From positions 1 through 35,617 of the IMG/VR virus record IMGVR_UViG_3300028536_000029: 35,617 nt of DNA, one strand, 5' to 3'. Under the pieces are notes generated by a model. It was given only the letters and a program-made list of their open reading frames with translations. It searched no databases and had not been told where the DNA came from. The stretch comes from a virus. The first letter of the stretch is position 1. Every line of letters starts with the position of its first letter. Below are positions 15,997-24,141 of this stretch, piece after piece. The position numbers were made by a program, and so were the translations under genes.

Positions 15997-16851
15997 TCAT
16001 CGGCGCGGCCCCCAGATCGGCGGTGGAAACGGCCATTGCGGCATCGGCTCGCCGCTAACGATTCCCGGCGGTCCGCCTGTCGGCTGCTCTTGAGGAGCAT
16101 CCGATTTCGGACTCAAAGGATTGATACCGGCCACAACGGTGCTGGCAGCGCGGTTTCTCAAAAAGTCCAAAAACAAGCGCCCAAGCCCGCTGGTCGTGCG
16201 GGGAGCAAGAGGGCCTTGAAGAGATGCGGCCTCAAATGCAGCGATCGGGCCGAGTTCGCGCCCCAGGTTTTGTCGAAACGCCTCCTCCTCGGTCGAAGGC
16301 GCGCTGGTCGCGTCGATCGAGCTTTGGACCGCGAGTGCCTCTGCATTTTGGGCCGCCTTCAGTATCGCAATCAGTCCATGCGGGTCGGGATGATTCCAAT
16401 ATGCTTCGAGTCGATCGGAGAGTGAGCGCTCTGGCCGGGCGGCGAGATTGGAGCCCGATGGAGAATAGGCCGGGTTCGATTGACCGTCGGGTAGCGTTGC
16501 AGGATCGATCGCGCTTTGCGGCGGATTAGCGACGGGGACCCGAGAAAGTTGCCTGAAGTTCGTGTCCTGCGGCACCGGCGACGCTTGTCCGCTATTTCCC
16601 GCAGCCGGCTGATACCGGCTCTGTTCCGCTTGCAGCGCAAGTAGCCTGCCAAGCAAGCCACCTTGCGGGCTGCCATAGCTGTTCAGATTGTATTCGGGCG
16701 CCGCGTTTGGTGTCGAACCGAAATCAACCCCTTGCTGCTGCGGGTTCTGCTCTTGCATCGTCCGGCGCAGCATGCCTAACAGGCCGTCGCCCTCGCCCCC
16801 GTAGGTTTCCGGATCATACTCGTACGCGTCGCGAAAATTCATACCACCCAT
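15997..16851 (-). CDS. Type I modular protein, second copy
   Basis: 284 residues. The ATG at 16851 shares one base with the stop of the GNAT-like gene (TGATG). The leader (MGGMNFRDAYEYDPETYGGE) and modules LLGMLRRTMQEQ and GGLLGRLLALQAEQSRYQ match the copy at 14018. The middle (LSDRLEAYWNHPDPHGLIAI; SSIDATSAPSTEEEAFRQNL; RELGPIAAFEAASLQGPLAP) differs, and the end is proline-rich (GIVSGEPMPQWPFPPPIWGP). No enzyme motif is visible at the C-terminus. The coupling to the GNAT gene suggests it is made along with virion proteins. A decayed third leader lies at 17353-17567. Confidence 0.7.
   Translation of the reverse strand: MGGMNFRDAYEYDPETYGGEGDGLLGMLRRTMQEQNPQQQGVDFGSTPNAAPEYNLNSYGSPQGGLLGRLLALQAEQSRYQPAAGNSGQASPVPQDTNFRQLSRVPVANPPQSAIDPATLPDGQSNPAYSPSGSNLAARPERSLSDRLEAYWNHPDPHGLIAILKAAQNAEALAVQSSIDATSAPSTEEEAFRQNLGRELGPIAAFEAASLQGPLAPRTTSGLGRLFLDFLRNRAASTVVAGINPLSPKSDAPQEQPTGGPPGIVSGEPMPQWPFPPPIWGPRR
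16615..16851. repeat. Direct repeat encoding the Type I leader, copy 2
   Basis: Partner of 14820-15058; see that entry. Confidence 0.75.
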
Positions 16852-17273
16852 CAGCTCAATTCCTTGTCCATGATGATGTACTTTTCCTGATAGCCGTCCA
16901 GCACCCGCAGCCAACCCTTGCGGCCATAGATGCGGATGCACGTACAGTCTTCGCGCTTCGCATAAGCCTCGATCTGCTTGATCAACGGTAGCCAGCGCTT
17001 GATGCCGCTGCCGCCGCAGACCGTGATGATGCAGACCTTGCCGATCTCCGAATTGATCAGGATGGTCGCTGCAGCGGCTTCGACCGTTCGTCCGTTCCAG
17101 GTGATCCACAGCAGGCTGCGGCCGGCAAGAATGTCGGCTTCGATATCAGCGAACGCATTCAGCTTGGTGCGGCAGCAGGCCGCTTTCAGCAGCGGGCTAA
17201 CGTAAGGCCAGATCTCGTGAACCCGCTGGGGATCGACACAAACGAGATCAACCGGGGACGAATGCACAGACAT
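16851..17273 (-). CDS. GNAT-fold phage protein
   Basis: 140 residues from ATG 17273 (MSVHSSPVDLVCVDPQRVHE). The order of elements fits a small GNAT fold: an N-terminal helix pair, strands SLLWITWN and VEAAAATILI, a CoA-loop-like turn VCGGSGIKRWLPLIKQIEAY, and a last strand region CTCIRIYGRKGWLRVLDGYQ. Such GNAT-like proteins recur in late operons of short-tailed phages, where their substrate is unknown. The usual Q/R-x-x-G-x-G/A loop appears only as CGGSGI, so acetyl-CoA binding may be weak. It is coupled to the Type I gene downstream. Confidence 0.7.
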   Translation of the reverse strand: MSVHSSPVDLVCVDPQRVHEIWPYVSPLLKAACCRTKLNAFADIEADILAGRSLLWITWNGRTVEAAAATILINSEIGKVCIITVCGGSGIKRWLPLIKQIEAYAKREDCTCIRIYGRKGWLRVLDGYQEKYIIMDKELS

Positions 17274-17352
17274 CTGCGGCCCGCAATTGCAGATTTGACC
17301 GTAAGCTCGGGTCGTCGGGATTGCGGCACCGCAACTTGACCGACGCGATCGA

Positions 17353-17567
17353 CTATCGATGCGGATTGAAGATCGGCATCCAATACCGCATGGGCTCGCC
17401 GCTGACCAATCCAGCGAGTGGCGGCCGAGCCGCTTCCTTGCTATTCGCAAGATCGATACCCGGCTGCGAAGCGACCGGCGAAGGGCTCAGTAGCCAAGAC
17501 TGGTCGTTCGCACTTCTTCGTACCAATCTGTCTCTGGATCGAATTCATAACCGTCGCGGAAATTCAT
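17353..17567 (-). pseudogene. Decayed third Type I modular gene
   Basis: ATG 17567 opens MNFRDGYEFDPETDWYEE, clearly the Type I leader, but hits TGA after 26 codons (VRTTSLGY). In another frame follows SPSPVASQPGIDLANSKEAA and LAGLVSGEPMRYWMPIFNPH, ending TAG 17353. The ending matches the intact gene's GIVSGEPMPQWPFPPPIWGP. The copy has therefore lost its middle and one base of frame. Confidence 0.6.
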
Positions 17568-17684
17568 GTATCGCTCTCTATGTGGTGTCGGAGGGAAATC
17601 TGAGCCGGCGCGCCAAAGCAACGACGGATGTTGAAAACTCCTGCAACAATCTATAGCTTCTCGGAGCCATTCAGAGTGTGTCGC

Positions 17685-18167
17685 ATGAAGCTGCTACTGA
17701 CGATAATGTCGCTGACTTTCGCCGCATCTGCTGCCTTCGCCGTCGACTTTCGATGGACGCAAGGTTGGGGTCAAGGAATAGCAGAAGCCAACATCAGGAA
17801 TGGGAATGATTCAAGCGTTAATATCTACTGTCCAGAATGGCAGACGGATTCGACGCCTGGGATGTTTATCGAGGTGAAGAGGATAACGCCTCAACGTCAG
17901 CGCAACGAGCAGGTGACTGTGCAAATCATTGTTGATGGCAAAAACTATCCATTCTATCTCCAGGAAATTCAATTCAAGGCCGTTACAAGAGCGGATAAGT
18001 CGCAGTTCCGAGAACTCGTACGTGCGCTGGCCTTGAGCAAACAAAAATCATTTGTCGTGGAGTTTCCCAAATACAGCACAGCCGAAACCTTTTCTCTGCT
18101 TGATGCCCGAAAGGTTTTGGGGCTTGGGAAACACTCGATACTGAAGGGCTGTGACGAAGGCGATTAG
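17685..18167 (+). CDS. Exported small protein, plus-strand accessory gene
   Basis: Start chosen at ATG 17685 because it opens a clean signal peptide (MKLLLTIMSLTFAASAAFAV, cleavage after AFA). The mature part of about 140 residues is hydrophilic, beta-like (GWGQGIAEANIRNGNDSSVN; VTVQIIVDGKNYPFYLQEIQ; SFVVEFPKYSTAETFSLLDA) and has two cysteines. It converges on the tail gene ending at 18201 and runs against the operon. I recall similar periplasmic proteins as solitary genes in rhizobia, unverified. A periplasmic protective or superinfection-exclusion role is possible but not shown. Confidence 0.7.
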   Translation: MKLLLTIMSLTFAASAAFAVDFRWTQGWGQGIAEANIRNGNDSSVNIYCPEWQTDSTPGMFIEVKRITPQRQRNEQVTVQIIVDGKNYPFYLQEIQFKAVTRADKSQFRELVRALALSKQKSFVVEFPKYSTAETFSLLDARKVLGLGKHSILKGCDEGD

Positions 18168-18200
18168 CAGTCCGTCCAGGGCTCTCGCGACAAATCTTCC

Positions 18201-18515
18201 TCAGCCAAGGATGGCGTACAGAAACCTACGTCCCGCCGTCGCCGAGTTCGCGTGCGTGATCGTGAACGAACCGTTCGCCACCGCGCTCACGTAGAGCGTG
18301 CCGTTGCCGACTTCCGTCGCGGCATTGGCTGAGGCAGGCGTCAGGATCGGAGTAGAACCCGCCGAGCAGTTCGACGTGGTCACAATCGTGTTTGCCGATC
18401 CCGTCGCCAGCGTCACGCTGCCGACCGCGTTCGATCGCCCTGCCCCAAGCTGCTGGATGGCAAGCACGATCTTCTTCAAATCGGTCTCGGTGATTCCCGG
18501 AAGGTAGGCCGTCAT
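18201..18515 (-). CDS. Small phage tail protein, 104 aa
   Basis: MTAYLPGITETDLKKIVLAI, then a beta-rich Thr/Ala stretch ending YVSAVANGSFTITHANSATA and GRRFLYAILG. This closing pattern recurs in short phage tail proteins. It overlaps the stop of the 564-aa neck/tail gene by 4 bp and is the last gene of the compact virion operon before the accessory block. It probably decorates the tail or fibre. The exact position in the virion is unknown. Confidence 0.7.
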   Translation of the reverse strand: MTAYLPGITETDLKKIVLAIQQLGAGRSNAVGSVTLATGSANTIVTTSNCSAGSTPILTPASANAATEVGNGTLYVSAVANGSFTITHANSATAGRRFLYAILG

Positions 18516-20206
18516 AGCGTGCCGCTCGTCGTCAGATCAGGCACGACGCCTGCGCAAAACGTCCACGCCGTCGCCGCCGGGATCCGCACCTTGAAGCGCG
18601 AGTAGCGGGTGTCCTGCATCAGGTCGCAACGGCCGGTTCTGGCGTTGACCAGCACTTCCGCACCCGAAATCGCCGTTGCCGATGGCGTATCGCGGTGCGA
18701 AACCGAGCCATAGAGCGTTACGGCGTCGCTGATCGGTCGAAAGCCGCGGATCGTGACGCGGTTTTCATCGGTGCCCTGTTCTGCGCTTTCGATGGTCGCC
18801 TCGAGATTTGCACCGCGAAAGAAGCCGAGCACGTGAGAGCTGCTGAACTGCGCGATCTCCGGCTGCACGGCGGTGGCGTAGGCATCCAGGCTCAGCGTCA
18901 GGGCATCCAGCGAAGAAGAAATGCTGTCGAGGTTTTCCAGGGTCAGTCCGGTCTGGGAAATGCCCAGCAGATATTCGCCGGTCGTCACGACCGGAAAAAA
19001 TCTGTCGAGCACAAAATCATACCCGAGCAGTTTGTCGTAGGCGGTGCCGATGGCGCCGGAGACGGATTTGTAGGACCAGTATATCCGTGTGCTTCGCGGA
19101 TCGGCCGCGCCAACGAACAATTGCAGATTGCCCTTGTCGAGATCGGTCAGAAATGTGCGATCGACTTTTTCCCGGCCGATCGGCTCGGGCACGCCGCCGG
19201 GTTCGATCTTGTGAAAGCCCTGGCCGGCGTAGAAGAAGATTCGTTCACCCGCGCGGATGATCGAGTAAGGCGCGTAAAGGCCCTTGTCCTGCGTGATACG
19301 ATCGATCTGGAAGATGATCGGTGAGCCGGGAACGTAGGACATGCGCCGGATCGCCTGGTCCTGGAAGATGATCCCGTTTTCACCGCCGGCGACGCCGCGA
19401 ACAATGCCACCATCAGGAAAGTCCTGAAAATCCGAACTGTTGACGCCGCTCGCCCATGTCGTGGTGGCATTTAGGCCCGACCATTGGATCCGGTACGGAT
19501 TTGAGAGCAATCCCGAGAGAACAAGAAAACGGCCGACGACGCTGATATAGGCAGCCTGCGGAGGTGAGCCGGCGCATGCTGAAAATTCGGTCGCTGACGA
19601 AAGGTCAAATACCTGCAGCGCGGCGTTAGCTTGTGTTGCGAATACGAGATTGCCAAATTGCGCGAATTGCCAATTAGCGCTCGAGGACAGCGCCGAATAA
19701 GGCATCGTAACGGAGTGTGTGCCGCTTCCTGCGGTCGTAGTATTGATTCCAGGTCCGCCAGGGGTCACAGCTAGGCTGAAAATCGAACTAGTCGCGCCTG
19801 CAATATAATACTGAGTACCAGCCACCAAGGGGGATGGCAGCACTCCGGTTGTTTCCAGAATGATAGGTTGTCCCGTTACATATGAATTTGCGATGTTTAC
19901 GACAGCAGGGCTACCGCCGGATATCGTGCAAGTCTGCGTAGCGTTGACGTTCCTCCAGGTAAAATTCGTGTTGTTAAGCCGATACAGGCTGTCGGCCATT
20001 GCCGCGAACGTGACGACCGTTCCGTCCGATTTCAGCGCGTAGAAAGCGCCGCGACAGGCGGAAGGAAGCGCAGACGTGTAGACTGAAAGGCCGGGGAATG
20101 GACCATAGCCGTCGCCGCGCGGAATCACGTTCAGGATGTTCCTGGTGGCCTGGCCCTCATAGTCGCTGACATCGGGGCGATAGTCGCCGGTGGCGAGAAG
20201 CGGCAT
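18512..20206 (-). CDS. Large neck/tail protein, P22 gp10-like DNA-stabilisation candidate
   Basis: 564 residues with no frame break. The N-terminus (MPLLATGDYRPDVSDYEGQA, then GPFPGLSVYTSALPSACRGA) and repeated strand blocks (WQFAQFGNLVFATQANAALQ; GLYAPYSIIRAGERIFFYAG; YDKLLGYDFVLDRFFPV) suggest a beta-propeller-like protein of the packaged-DNA-stabilisation or tail-nozzle type, which plugs the portal after packaging. Residues about 92-168 (LPSPLVAGTQYYIAGATSSI) look like an inserted E1-FCCH-like domain seen in many phage structural proteins. It overlaps its neighbours by 1-4 bp within the virion operon. Confidence 0.75.
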   Translation of the reverse strand: MPLLATGDYRPDVSDYEGQATRNILNVIPRGDGYGPFPGLSVYTSALPSACRGAFYALKSDGTVVTFAAMADSLYRLNNTNFTWRNVNATQTCTISGGSPAVVNIANSYVTGQPIILETTGVLPSPLVAGTQYYIAGATSSIFSLAVTPGGPGINTTTAGSGTHSVTMPYSALSSSANWQFAQFGNLVFATQANAALQVFDLSSATEFSACAGSPPQAAYISVVGRFLVLSGLLSNPYRIQWSGLNATTTWASGVNSSDFQDFPDGGIVRGVAGGENGIIFQDQAIRRMSYVPGSPIIFQIDRITQDKGLYAPYSIIRAGERIFFYAGQGFHKIEPGGVPEPIGREKVDRTFLTDLDKGNLQLFVGAADPRSTRIYWSYKSVSGAIGTAYDKLLGYDFVLDRFFPVVTTGEYLLGISQTGLTLENLDSISSSLDALTLSLDAYATAVQPEIAQFSSSHVLGFFRGANLEATIESAEQGTDENRVTIRGFRPISDAVTLYGSVSHRDTPSATAISGAEVLVNARTGRCDLMQDTRYSRFKVRIPAATAWTFCAGVVPDLTTSGTL

Positions 20207-20817
20207 TATTCAGCGCTCCATGACTCGGGTTGTTTGATGATTGGCGTCCACGGCTCGATCTGCTCGGTTTGCGCGGTCCATGTTCCGCCTGGCGCCGCTA
20301 GCGGCGTCCACGCCTCGTTCTCAGTTGCACCATTCGTCCAGTCGTTGGTGCCGAACGGGCGAGGGAACCATGCCTCGAGATCGAGGGAGTAGTTAGCGTC
20401 ATAGCCGGTGACGGCGTACGAGCCTCCGCCGGCCAAGATCGAGGTGCCGAATGCCGCGGCGTTTCCCGATGCCGCATACGCGCCCGCGGCCCCCGAAAAC
20501 CGCGCCGCAACAATTGCGGCGTTTCCGGCCACGGAAAAGCCGCCGAGTAACGTGAAAAGCGAAACGCGGAACGCCGCCGCGCTTCCTGTGGCAGCGAAAC
20601 TCCCCGTAACGCCGGAGAACCCGGTCTTGAACGTTGCGACGTTGCCCGATATCGCGAAGGCACCGGCATTGGACGGCTGCGACGTCCGGAATGCGGTCGC
20701 CGGCCCGACAATCGCATAGGAACCGCTGCCTGCCGTCAAGACGGTGTTGGTCACACCAAGCGTGGATAGTTGTCCCAGCGCCAGGCGCCCGAGCGCATCG
20801 AAGCCAAGGACCGACAT
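20206..20817 (-). CDS. Phage structural protein with 20-aa and 10-aa tandem repeats
   Basis: 203 residues. After MSVLGFDALGRLALGQLSTL there are six consecutive 20-residue repeats (residues 32-151), for example GAFAISGNVATFKTGFSGVT and GAYAASGNAAAFGTSILAGG, with Gly at 1, aromatic at 3 and Gly at 7. The C-terminus has about five 10-residue units of the form xWTxxxxxxE (AWTPLAAPGG, TWTAQTEQIE, PWTPIIKQPE). The first set suggests a beta-solenoid rod; the Trp repeats may bind a partner. It sits between the fibre and neck genes, so a tail-needle or fibre-like part is likely. Confidence 0.7.
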   Translation of the reverse strand: MSVLGFDALGRLALGQLSTLGVTNTVLTAGSGSYAIVGPATAFRTSQPSNAGAFAISGNVATFKTGFSGVTGSFAATGSAAAFRVSLFTLLGGFSVAGNAAIVAARFSGAAGAYAASGNAAAFGTSILAGGGSYAVTGYDANYSLDLEAWFPRPFGTNDWTNGATENEAWTPLAAPGGTWTAQTEQIEPWTPIIKQPESWSAE

Positions 20818-20820
20818 GGC

Positions 20821-21969
20821 TTAGATGCCTAGCTGCAGGCTGATATCATCCCAACCGGCGGTCCACACATAATAGGTCGTTGATGCAAAGAAAGCCACCA
20901 TGCGGACTTGCTGCGACGTGTTGGTGATCACGTCGATCTGAGTGAAAGCCGCTTGCCCACTAGCTTGTACCGCTCCCACATTGGCGAGGCCACCACCGAG
21001 AGCTTGAGCGGCAATATCCATTGGCGACACCAGCATGACATCACCGGCCGTCGAGCTAACAATGGTGACCAGCAGGGTTGCCCTGGTGCGGATTCCAGGA
21101 GGCGTCGACACGCCTTGCGCAACCGCTGTCGTTCCGATCGTGCCTGCGTTGACGTTCTGGAAATACGGGTCCCAATAAAAGATGGAACCTATCTGAAAGA
21201 ACTTGGTCCATGCGATGCCTGCACCGGCGGCGAACAACGAGCCGATGCGACGATAAAGAGTGTAGGCCGCCGGGACGTTGCCGCCGAAAGTAGGCGCAGT
21301 CGAATTGGTCGAATAGCAGATGTCGACAACACCGGTATCCGGCCGCTTGATCAGATAGACATGGTACCACGTCGAGACAGTAAAACTTCCCGCATCGAGA
21401 CCGCCTTGTCCCGAACCTAACGACCATGCGGCATTGTTTTTGGTCGTGGCCGAAGGCAGCACCATCAGGTCCGATCCCGTGCTGTCGGCGGCTTCGCCGG
21501 CTTGAGCGGTGAAGCTGCCCGAGTTGCCGGCCGTCGAGAGCGTCAGCCCAAACGGTTTCGATCCTCGGAGCAACGCGGCGATGTTGGCCCGCGCCTGTGT
21601 ACGCTGCGTCGCTGTGAAGGTGTTCGCCTCCTCAATCGAGATCAAGTCCTCCTTGAGGGCAACGATTGCCACCTGCGGCACGGTCGAGAAATTGATCTTG
21701 GTGCCGGCACCGCTTTGCAAAGTGCCGGTGCCGGACGAATTGTAGAGCACAGTGGTGCGCGCAAATACGGTGGTCGAGGAATTGTAGGCGCCCTCCGCCA
21801 GCTCCCACTGCGAGAGATCGGCGGATTCGGCGCGAAACTTGTACACTCGCCCGTTGACGGCGTTCGCCGATGCCGGGCCTTGATAACCTGGGACCGCGAA
21901 GGAATAGGTCCAGTCGGCGGCACCGCCGGCCGAGGGAGTGAACCGGCAAACGTCGAGAAAAGCTGCCAT
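20821..21969 (-). CDS. Phage tail fibre/spike protein
   Basis: 382 residues. The N-terminus (MAAFLDVCRFTPSAGGAADW) followed by FRAESADLSQWELAEGAYNS and ARTTVLYNSSGTGTLQSGAG is the common beta-rich head of alphaproteobacterial prophage fibres. A short helical segment (EANTFTATQRTQARANIAAL) is the trimerisation-like motif often found in fibres. The rest (IVDICYSTNSTAPTF-type strands to TAGWDDISLQLGI) is probably the distal domain. It is 1 bp from the next gene upstream. A host-recognition or baseplate role is likely. Confidence 0.75.
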   Translation of the reverse strand: MAAFLDVCRFTPSAGGAADWTYSFAVPGYQGPASANAVNGRVYKFRAESADLSQWELAEGAYNSSTTVFARTTVLYNSSGTGTLQSGAGTKINFSTVPQVAIVALKEDLISIEEANTFTATQRTQARANIAALLRGSKPFGLTLSTAGNSGSFTAQAGEAADSTGSDLMVLPSATTKNNAAWSLGSGQGGLDAGSFTVSTWYHVYLIKRPDTGVVDICYSTNSTAPTFGGNVPAAYTLYRRIGSLFAAGAGIAWTKFFQIGSIFYWDPYFQNVNAGTIGTTAVAQGVSTPPGIRTRATLLVTIVSSTAGDVMLVSPMDIAAQALGGGLANVGAVQASGQAAFTQIDVITNTSQQVRMVAFFASTTYYVWTAGWDDISLQLGI

Positions 21970-21970
21970 G

Positions 21971-22402
21971 TTACGTAATCGTCAGGATGCCGTTGACCTG
22001 GTCGAGGTCGACCGTGAACGTGTTGCCATTGGTGAGCATAAGCGCCGCACCGTAGTCCCACCATCCGATCAGTGGCTTGGTCGCGGAGGTGGAGTTGTAG
22101 AGTATCGCATATTCGAACGGCCCAATCGATCCGCCTGAAGCTGTCCATGCCGGATCGCTACCGCCGATGAATTTGAACGCACCTGAGGTCTGCGAACCTG
22201 TGACGGTGCCGATCGAAACACCGCCGGCCGTGTAACCGTTCGCGGTCGCAAGGTCGCCGGGGGTATTGTAAACGGTATTGGTTGCGACGGGCAACGTGGT
22301 CGATAAATAGACCTTGTAAACGTGCGCCGTTCCCGTCTTCATGTCGTGCAGCGCGTTCGCCACATCGAGCACAAAGCAGTTGAATTTGTTGAATGCAGCC
22401 AT
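21971..22402 (-). CDS. Phage tail protein, 143 aa
   Basis: MAAFNKFNCFVLDVANALHD, then beta-rich (VYKVYLSTTLPVATNTVYNT; GSIGPFEYAILYNSTSATKP; WWDYGAALMLTNGNTFTVDL). This matches a class of small prophage virion proteins that carry an N-terminal helix and a decoration-like beta sandwich. It is placed between the adaptor and fibre genes. I cannot assign it to a precise position; a tail-tube-attached or fibre-base protein is likely. Confidence 0.7.
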   Translation of the reverse strand: MAAFNKFNCFVLDVANALHDMKTGTAHVYKVYLSTTLPVATNTVYNTPGDLATANGYTAGGVSIGTVTGSQTSGAFKFIGGSDPAWTASGGSIGPFEYAILYNSTSATKPLIGWWDYGAALMLTNGNTFTVDLDQVNGILTIT

Positions 22403-22414
22403 CTTTCCTATTTC

Positions 22415-23068
22415 CTAAATCACTTGACCGGACACGCGAACCGTCATCGGCCCCGCGTTGAAGGTCGACGTCAGTCCAAGATTGTTGAGATCGCTCAGCG
22501 CGGCCGAAAAGCCGAGACCCCAGGTCTGGATACGGCCGTCTTCCTTGAGATAGGGTGCGGTTTCCAGCAGCGTGCCGTAGAGATAAAGGTCCGGCGCCAG
22601 CGACAACAGCCAGTTCGGATCGTTGGTCGCAAGCGGCGGAATGTTTTTCCGGTACACCATCTCGATGGTATAAGCGTTGTCGGGTGTCGGCGCGATTTCG
22701 ATCTCGTCGCCGAACACCGTGAAGTAACGCGGCTGGCCCACCACGTCGGATATCCCGAACCGGTACTCATCGAGCTGGGTACCGGACTTGAATTCGAGAC
22801 AAGGCTTTCCGGTCACGCTCGACAGGCGCACCCGCCGCATCGACTGGAAGTCTGCCGGCAACGAGATGAACTCCGGTTCGCCGGAAACCAGATTAGCGAC
22901 CGCAGTTGAACGCTGTTCCATCTGGCGGACGAAGAGCTGCCGGTTGAACTTCGCTTCCACGAGCTGGATGAAGGTCGGAATCCGCGCAATCAGCGTGGCG
23001 TCCTGATCCCTTGCCAGATATTCGGTCACCGCAGACTGCAGCGATGCATAATCCACGATCTGCGTCAC
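22415..23068 (-). CDS. Phage head-tail adaptor protein (P22 gp4 / gp6-like)
   Basis: 217 residues from GTG 23068 with GGAGG upstream; the GTG overlaps the previous stop (GTGA). The N-terminus TQIVDYASLQSAVTEYLARD and helices IARIPTFIQLVEAKFNRQLF are typical of phage adaptor proteins that form the ring below the portal. The middle has strands (VSGEPEFISLPADFQSMRRV; FTVFGDEIEIAPTPDN) and a final helical region. It is cotranscribed with capsid and neck genes. Confidence 0.8.
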   Translation of the reverse strand: MTQIVDYASLQSAVTEYLARDQDATLIARIPTFIQLVEAKFNRQLFVRQMEQRSTAVANLVSGEPEFISLPADFQSMRRVRLSSVTGKPCLEFKSGTQLDEYRFGISDVVGQPRYFTVFGDEIEIAPTPDNAYTIEMVYRKNIPPLATNDPNWLLSLAPDLYLYGTLLETAPYLKEDGRIQTWGLGFSAALSDLNNLGLTSTFNAGPMTVRVSGQVI

Positions 23069-23397
23069 GCTACCTCCGTTGTCCAGCCGGCTTGCAGCTT
23101 CGGCCTGTCGGTTCGCAAGTAAGCCCAATCGGGATCGTCGAGCTTGCGTTGCACGACGAGGTCGAACTCCGGCGTGAACATCCGCAACGACGTATTGCCC
23201 CTGGCATGTTCCTCGTTGAGCCACCTGACGTAGATCACGTTGGGAATGCGCGCGACGTGGCGGCCCCATTCACCGCGCTGCTCGTCGCAGCGCGCTTGCC
23301 TGTTCCATTGCAGGATCGGTTCGACATCCTGGACGTGCTCAATGGCGAGGTCCTTGCCGTTGCTGTCGAGATGGGCTCGGATCAGGACGCCGTCCAT
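23065..23397 (-). CDS. Small virion operon protein, 110 aa
   Basis: ATG 23397 (MDGVLIRAHLDSNGKDLAIE) shares a base with the stop of the gene before it (TGATG). The product has many charged residues and Trp (VQDVEPILQWNRQARCDEQR; PNVIYVRWLNEEHARGN). I recall similar proteins between capsid and adaptor genes in alphaproteobacterial short-tailed prophages. A head-closure or assembly role is likely but not proven. Confidence 0.65.
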   Translation of the reverse strand: MDGVLIRAHLDSNGKDLAIEHVQDVEPILQWNRQARCDEQRGEWGRHVARIPNVIYVRWLNEEHARGNTSLRMFTPEFDLVVQRKLDDPDWAYLRTDRPKLQAGWTTEVA

Positions 23398-23708
23398 CAG
23401 CCCATCTCCGTGACCCAAAGCGTTCCCGCGCTCGCGGTCACGAGACCATTGGTGGCTGCCTTGATGGCAGCAATGCGTTGGCCCGGACTGACGATGACAT
23501 ATTCGATCACGTTCGCCGGCAAGTACGCATCGGCGGTCGTCGCCGTCTGCGCGCCATCGCCCACCCTGTAGCAGCAGGCGGAGTCCGCCACGACACGGAT
23601 CTGATAAGTCTCCGGACCGAAGGCATTGGTGATGGCCACGCTCGAATCATAGGCGATGGTCTGCGTCACGCCGGCACGTGACGCCGGTTGTTTGGGAAAG
23701 AACGACAT
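23397..23708 (-). CDS. Phage head protein, 103 aa
   Basis: MSFFPKQPASRAGVTQTIAY, then strands with ETYQIRVVADSACCYRVGDG and LPANVIEYVIVSPGQRIAAI. Beta-sandwich-like, Ala/Thr-rich, placed directly after the 120-aa head gene with no gap. The pattern fits small head-decoration or head-completion proteins. The specific family is not recognised. Confidence 0.65.
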   Translation of the reverse strand: MSFFPKQPASRAGVTQTIAYDSSVAITNAFGPETYQIRVVADSACCYRVGDGAQTATTADAYLPANVIEYVIVSPGQRIAAIKAATNGLVTASAGTLWVTEMG

Positions 23709-24071
23709 TTATGCAGCCCTCACAGCAACCGAAAAATGCATCGGGATCGACGCACCGGAGGCGCCGGACGGCGTCAGCACGATGACGTCATCTTCATTGA
23801 GATATGTCGGCGACGGCGGCGCCGCCGAAAATAGCTGTCCTGCGGCGGAGCCGGCCTGCGTCACGGTGAAGCTCGCAAGCGTGGTGGCGTTCGCAGCCAC
23901 CGTTACCGTACCGTCGGCGGTGGTGATGGCGCCACCAAGGATTCCGGTCGCCTTCAGCAGCCGGCAACGGAAGGGAACGCGGATATAGGCGGCGACAGGC
24001 GTGGTGCCGCACGACGGAGTGTAAGCCGTCAGATCGGTGGTGTTGAGCGTATGATTGCCCGGGAGTGGCAT
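23709..24071 (-). CDS. Putative capsid decoration protein, 120 aa
   Basis: MPLPGNHTLNTTDLTAYTPS, then RVPFRCRLLKATGILGGAIT and strands of Thr/Val/Ala to MHFSVAVRAA. It is the first gene after the capsid gene, separated by a rho-independent terminator, a common place for decoration proteins. All-beta composition supports this. The decoration role is inferred from position and fold type. Confidence 0.65.
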   Translation of the reverse strand: MPLPGNHTLNTTDLTAYTPSCGTTPVAAYIRVPFRCRLLKATGILGGAITTADGTVTVAANATTLASFTVTQAGSAAGQLFSAAPPSPTYLNEDDVIVLTPSGASGASIPMHFSVAVRAA

Positions 24072-24083
24072 TTCTCAGGTCTC

Positions 24084-24112
24084 CAAAAAAATGGGCGACC
24101 CGAAGGCCGCCC
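24084..24112 (-). terminator. Strong rho-independent terminator after the capsid gene
   Basis: Minus strand: 8-bp stem GGGCGGCC/GGTCGCCC with one G-T pair, TTCG tetraloop, then A and seven T. It probably terminates part of the transcript so that capsid protein is made in excess over downstream neck and tail proteins. Confidence 0.8.
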
Positions 24113-24141
24113 CAGGAAGAATGTGACGATGAAGATCAAGC

